Made by a program: the position numbers and the translations under genes
NCBI GenBank assembly: GCA_025093555.1
Contig: JAIWNF010000207.1
Span: 1 to 10,484 of the forward strand
DNA from: Circinella umbellata
Lineage: Eukaryota > Mucoromycota > Mucoromycetes > Mucorales > Lichtheimiaceae
Direction of reading: 5' to 3'
Length of the DNA stretch: 10,484 bases
The notes under the pieces: model-generated
The model's input: the letters and a program-made list of their open reading frames with translations, nothing else
The model's database searches: none
Told to the model about the DNA's origin: nothing
Shown: positions 7,857 through 10,484 of the stretch, in pieces
How the letters are laid out: the number at the start of each line of letters is the position of its first letter
Position numbering within the stretch: position 1 is the stretch's first letter

Positions 7857-8027
7857 AAAATACCTTCTGAGGTATATCATAAACCAAATGGTTTAATCTA
7901 TCGAACAGTCTATATACCAATAGCAAATGATAGCTATAAAATGGTTGAAAGGGAAAAAACAATATTGAAAGGCGATTATACTTTATGTAGAAAAAAAAAG
8001 AGTTTTTATAATATATTAATACTTTGA
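7857..8027 (+). pseudogene. Unrecognised 56-codon coding-like segment
   Basis: An open frame lies between a TAA at 7854 and a TGA at about 8025. The translation includes PSEVYHKPNGLIYRTVYIPI, then NDSYKMVEREKTILKGDYTL and CRKKKSF. It looks more protein-like than the Phe/Tyr-rich open frame on the opposite strand (7831 to 8043). Only an internal ATG exists. The same frame upstream is full of stops. I recognise no family; it is a possible relic of a transposon or gene. Confidence 0.25.
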
Positions 8028-8260
8028 ATAAAAATCGCAACATAAAACCTTAGCCAATAGAGAAGATAAAGACTATTATAAGGTCGTCGTTTAGGGTCTC
8101 TCATTATTGCCATCAAATTTTCAGATCATAATATAAATCGAGCAACCTTCTCCTCCTTATATATAATAATAAACTGTCTATTATTTTTTTCAATGGCCTC
8201 CTTTTTTTTATCAACTCATAATAAAAAACTGCGCAGCAACTTTTTTATAACAAAAAAGTT

Positions 8261-8267
8261 AAAAAAA
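8261..8267 (-). terminator. Likely Pol III terminator for tRNA-Glu
   Basis: A run of seven T on the minus strand, the first run of four or more T after the tRNA 3' end, about 36 bases downstream. Pol III normally stops at such a tract; the distance is a little long but plausible. Confidence 0.5.
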
Positions 8268-8303
8268 GTTTCAGAAGTAAGCATCTGATACAGACAACAC
8301 ATG

Positions 8304-8375
8304 TTCCCCCACCGGGAATTGAACCCGGGCCACCTGTGTGAAAGACAGGGATCCTAGCCACTAGACCATAGAGGA
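8304..8375 (-). tRNA. tRNA-Glu (anticodon TTC)
   Basis: The 72-base minus-strand sequence folds into a complete cloverleaf. The acceptor stem is TCCTCTA with TGGGGGA (pairs include G-T), the D stem is GTCT with GGAT, the anticodon stem is CCTGT with ACAGG around the loop CTTTCAC, and the T arm is CCGGG-TTCAATT-CCCGG. The variable loop has 4 bases and the discriminator base is A. The anticodon TTC (plus positions 8340 to 8342) reads glutamate codons. No intron is present. The internal A and B boxes for RNA polymerase III are inside the gene; the B box is GGTTCAATTCC. It appears intact and functional. Confidence 0.96.
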
Positions 8376-8392
8376 GAGACACTTGTCGAGTA

Positions 8393-8410
8393 CCGCGCGC
8401 GGCGAATTCG
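8393..8410. repeat. Two adjacent CG-rich palindromes at the LINE 5' side
   Basis: CCGCGCGCGG (8393 to 8402) is immediately followed by CGAATTCG (8403 to 8410); both are perfect palindromes. This is the most CG-dense spot of the window apart from the tRNA gene. It could be part of the LINE 5' untranslated region and its internal promoter, or the junction with the tRNA flank. Confidence 0.8.
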
Positions 8411-8501
8411 AAGCCTTTATATACTTTTTAATTCCCCCCCAAATTTTTTCTTTTATTTTTATTCTGACCCCCTATTTTTTTTAAATTTTTCCAAAATTAA
8501 C

Positions 8502-8507
8502 CACGTG
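8502..8507. promoter_or_regulatory. CACGTG palindrome (E-box type) over the ORF1 start
   Basis: CACGTG is the classical binding site of bHLH transcription factors. Here it coincides with the GTG that opens ORF1. A single hexamer can occur by chance; a role in an internal LINE promoter is only a possibility. Confidence 0.25.
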
Positions 8508-10061
8508 ACACCCGATAAGCAAGAAAATAACACAAAAATAATTAAAAAAATAGAAATTACACCTACTACCACAATCATCACCCCACCCAGTGCGCCAGAA
8601 TCTGCTGTAAGACTTACTAGTTATAGCAGCAAACGGCGTGCATCAGATAACACTATTCGTGCTTCATTAATTCCTATTGCTAAAAAAGCAAATATTAGTA
8701 ATAAGGAATTTAATCAAAATAGTAATTCAGCATCCAGTAGAATCAATAGTACTATGCCTGCTGAAAAACCAACACCACGAGCTCGTTCGAAAGCAACACC
8801 ACCACCAGCCAACGAACCTGATATTATCCAATATATCAATAAAAAATTGGAACAACAAGCAAATGACAATGATCGTCGTTTCAAAGCGCAACATGATCAA
8901 TTACTTGATCTTCAACAACAAAATAATAATATTTTAACTGAAAGTCAAAATATTATTTTAGAAAATAAAAAACTTCAGGAGCAGGTACACCAACTCCTCA
9001 CAGAAAAAGAGGCATTTATAAAAGAATTAGATGCAGCACGTGTTTTGATCCAAAAACTGAAAGATGAAAAATCAGCCGCGGATCAGCATCATCATCAGCA
9101 CCAACAATACTATCCCTTGTACGATGATAATAGGGATTATCACAATGATGAACAAGGCTTGGGGCATTCACAGCATGCACCCTCGCAACAAGAAATGCCA
9201 GTTGTGGAACAACGGATCCGCACACAAGTACAGCAGCAAAAACAACAAAAGCAACAACAACAAAATGTTCTGGCTAAGAAGCTAACTTATGCATCTGTTA
9301 CTAATAAAAATAACAACAAAAATCATAATAAAACCAGAAAAACACCAACCAAATTTATTAAAACACCAACAGCAGGAATGATAGCATGGGCGGGCCGTAG
9401 TTTCCAACCCATCGATCCATCAACACCAATTGGATATAATTTTGTTTATTTATCCAGTCCATACCGCATGCCTCATAGTGAGGTTAGAAAACGTCTTCGT
9501 ATACTAGGCGTCGCTCAAGCACGTGTACTGGATATCCATTTTCCAGCTAAGGGAGTTGTGGGTCTTTTGATCCATAATTCTTTTCAAACTAAATTAGAAT
9601 CAGCACTTGCCAAAGGTGGCATTAAACTCGTGGACTTTGATCCATTATTACCTTCAGTAATTATGGATCCAAAATTGGATAGTCTCACAACAACAGAAAA
9701 AATCAAGCAAGCAAAGGATATCCATCAACGCCGTATTTTCCGCACTTGCTTGCAGATCCCCCAAGCTTATCTGGGTCATGCGATTATCCGTTATTTTTCT
9801 TCGGATGATTATTCCGGTCAGCATAAACTGCCACCTACTATGCTGGCTGAATATCAAAAGCACAGACCCGCGCCTATTCGCCGGCGTCGAGAATTAACAC
9901 CTGCAGAAGTAGCAGCAACATTCATTACATCAACACCACCAACAAAAAACAACGACACCAACAACAATCATAAAGGGGACGATGATATTGATATGGATGT
10001 TTCCTCATCCACAAAATCTGACACCACCACCACCGAACCTCCAGTAGTAAATAATAATTAA
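8505..10061 (+). CDS. LINE ORF1, coiled-coil gag-like protein
   Basis: The open frame yields up to 518 residues. Residues 1 to 105 are Thr/Ser/Pro-rich and basic, likely disordered. About 108 to 192 form a long heptad-like coiled coil (KKLEQQ, QLLDLQQQNN, ENKKLQEQVHQLLTEKEAF). A His/Gln-rich stretch with a poly-Gln run follows (195 to 253). About 310 to 380 form a compact segment (YNFVYLSSPYRMPHSEVRKR, ARVLDIHFPAKGVVGLLIHN) that could be RRM-like, then a basic patch (RRRRE at 459 to 463) and an acidic, Thr/Asn-rich tail. No CCHC knuckle is present. In LINEs such proteins form trimers and bind the element RNA. The start is doubtful: position 8505 is GTG, no in-frame ATG exists back to the stop at 8355, and the first ATG is at 8754 (residue 84). 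The codons before 8754 still look coding. Its stop overlaps the ORF2 start. Confidence 0.88.
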   Translation: MTPDKQENNTKIIKKIEITPTTTIITPPSAPESAVRLTSYSSKRRASDNTIRASLIPIAKKANISNKEFNQNSNSASSRINSTMPAEKPTPRARSKATPPPANEPDIIQYINKKLEQQANDNDRRFKAQHDQLLDLQQQNNNILTESQNIILENKKLQEQVHQLLTEKEAFIKELDAARVLIQKLKDEKSAADQHHHQHQQYYPLYDDNRDYHNDEQGLGHSQHAPSQQEMPVVEQRIRTQVQQQKQQKQQQQNVLAKKLTYASVTNKNNNKNHNKTRKTPTKFIKTPTAGMIAWAGRSFQPIDPSTPIGYNFVYLSSPYRMPHSEVRKRLRILGVAQARVLDIHFPAKGVVGLLIHNSFQTKLESALAKGGIKLVDFDPLLPSVIMDPKLDSLTTTEKIKQAKDIHQRRIFRTCLQIPQAYLGHAIIRYFSSDDYSGQHKLPPTMLAEYQKHRPAPIRRRRELTPAEVAATFITSTPPTKNNDTNNNHKGDDDIDMDVSSSTKSDTTTTEPPVVNNN

Positions 10062-10064
10062 TGA
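10059..10064 (+). promoter_or_regulatory. TAATGA stop-start overlap joining ORF1 and ORF2
   Basis: The ORF1 stop TAA (10059 to 10061) shares its last A with the ORF2 start ATG (10061 to 10063), and the next base is A, giving TAATGA. The same UAAUGA arrangement is known from the Bombyx LINE SART1, where ORF2 is translated by termination-reinitiation. A similar mechanism here is inferred. Confidence 0.7.
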
Positions 10065-10484
10065 GTACTATACTTAAAATTGCTCAGCTCAATGCAAATG
10101 GAATCGAACGATCACCAGATGTGTTGATTAATTATTGTACTGAAAATAATATTGATATTTTATTACTAACTGAAACATTTTTACTATCTGGCAAACTAAA
10201 TACATCATGGACGCAATCTCATAATTATGCGTGGACTTCAGGCAACGCATGGGTTGGCTTTGGCGGGCTATCGCTACTCATACGTCCTGATTTTCCTTAC
10301 CATGTTCACGTTCATCCACATCCAAATCGTTACACTATCACCTGTACGATTGGATCATACACCATTCACTCACTCTACTTACCTCCGTCTCTCACTCTCC
10401 ATGAATATTCCGAAACAATTAATAACCTTACCATTAACAGCAGCACAATCATCCTTGGCGATCTAAATACTCGATTAGCTTCAC
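10061..10484 (+). CDS. LINE ORF2, AP-endonuclease domain (partial)
   Basis: The frame opens with ATG overlapping the ORF1 stop and stays open for 141 codons to the window edge. Its product begins MSTILKIAQLNANGI, continues with DILLLTETFLL, FGGLSLLIRP, and IHSLYLPPS, and ends near ILGDLNTR. These are the ordered motifs of the endonuclease/exonuclease/phosphatase fold: Asn in QLNANG, the catalytic metal-binding Glu in LTET, the Y-x-P-P strand, and the G-D-x-N pair. In LINEs this domain nicks one strand of target DNA to prime reverse transcription in the nucleus. The reverse transcriptase and C-terminus lie beyond the window. It has no stops or frameshifts, and sits in a different frame from ORF1. 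Kinship to the endonuclease fold is very safe. Confidence 0.95.
   Translation, partial: MSTILKIAQLNANGIERSPDVLINYCTENNIDILLLTETFLLSGKLNTSWTQSHNYAWTSGNAWVGFGGLSLLIRPDFPYHVHVHPHPNRYTITCTIGSYTIHSLYLPPSLTLHEYSETINNLTINSSTIILGDLNTRLAS

Larger units (their letters stand above)
4694..8303. other. AT-rich spacer without confident genes
   Basis: About 3.6 kb between the Helitron and the tRNA gene. Stops are frequent in all six frames, ATT/TAT short repeats and A or T runs are common, and I recognise no protein domain. A few open segments look more protein-like than their surroundings and are listed separately or here: plus 5110 to 5226 (39 codons, including VDNPEKAQQR), minus 6472 to 6795 (108 codons with two internal stops, including VCSDQDGKKK). 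Short inverted repeats such as ATATCAT/ATGATAT at 7532 to 7560 are what AT-rich DNA yields by chance. Parts could be Helitron 5' flank, promoter DNA or dead transposons. Confidence 0.7.
8376..10484 (+). mobile_element. Non-LTR (LINE-type) retrotransposon, 5' part, runs off the right edge
   Basis: Two consecutive ORFs in the LINE order lie on the plus strand: a coiled-coil, gag-like ORF1 followed by an ORF2 that begins with an AP-endonuclease domain. The reverse transcriptase would follow to the right of the window. The 5' boundary is not certain. Base composition changes sharply after the tRNA gene, with a CG-rich palindromic stretch at 8393 to 8410 and C runs at 8434 and 8468, so the 5' untranslated region probably lies between 8376 and 8504. 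The visible reading frames are open, so the element may be young, apart from the missing ATG of ORF1. Clade assignment needs the reverse transcriptase. Confidence 0.9.

Noticed and set aside
7831..8043. Minus-strand 70-codon open frame with many Phe and Tyr
   Set aside because: Composition follows A/T runs, and the opposite strand looks more protein-like. Chance is the simpler explanation.
8677..9863. Other-frame open stretches inside LINE ORF1
   Set aside because: They lie inside the ORF1 frame, which has a coiled coil and a conserved-looking C-terminal segment.
10227..10466. Plus-strand 79-codon open frame near the right end
   Set aside because: It overlaps the ORF2 endonuclease in another frame; the endonuclease motifs lie in the ORF2 frame.
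1..10484. CRISPR array, bacterial operon or plasmid features
   Set aside because: No spaced direct repeats were seen. Introns, a Helitron, a LINE and a eukaryote-type tRNA show eukaryotic DNA.

Overview
The window looks like accessory, transposon-rich DNA of a eukaryote. It is strongly AT-rich. The left element is cut by GT..AG introns, there is a eukaryote-style tRNA-Glu gene, and both mobile elements (a Helitron and a non-LTR retrotransposon) are eukaryotic types. From memory of similar proteins, the long Helitron Rep N-terminus with CCHC knuckles and the LINE ORF1 type best fit an early-diverging fungus (Mucoromycota, perhaps Mucorales). That placement is inference; nothing here proves it.

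Layout. Positions 1 to about 4700, minus strand: most of a decayed autonomous Helitron. Read 5' to 3' it holds an N-terminus with several zinc-knuckle modules on separate exons, the Helitron Rep domain (HxH motif and a Tyr-x3-Tyr pair), a linker containing a poly-threonine microsatellite, and the first half of a Pif1-type helicase (Walker A, Walker B and the GGDFQQ motif). Many stops and frameshifts break it. The last helicase motifs and the 3' terminus would lie beyond the left edge.

About 4700 to 8300: roughly 3.6 kb of AT-rich DNA with no confident gene. It holds a 22-base A tract and a few open segments that look more like protein than the background; these may be relics of dead genes.

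8304 to 8375, minus strand: an intact tRNA-Glu (anticodon TTC). From about 8376 to the right edge, plus strand: the 5' part of a bicistronic LINE-type retrotransposon. ORF1 is a coiled-coil, gag-like protein with no in-frame ATG at its apparent start. ORF2 starts with an apurinic-endonuclease domain and runs off the window. The two ORFs meet at a TAATGA stop-start overlap.

Working together: in an active LINE, ORF1 protein coats the element RNA while ORF2 nicks the target and reverse-transcribes. In an active Helitron, Rep nicks and joins DNA and the helicase unwinds it. Here the Helitron copy is dead, while the visible LINE part is open except for the doubtful ORF1 start.
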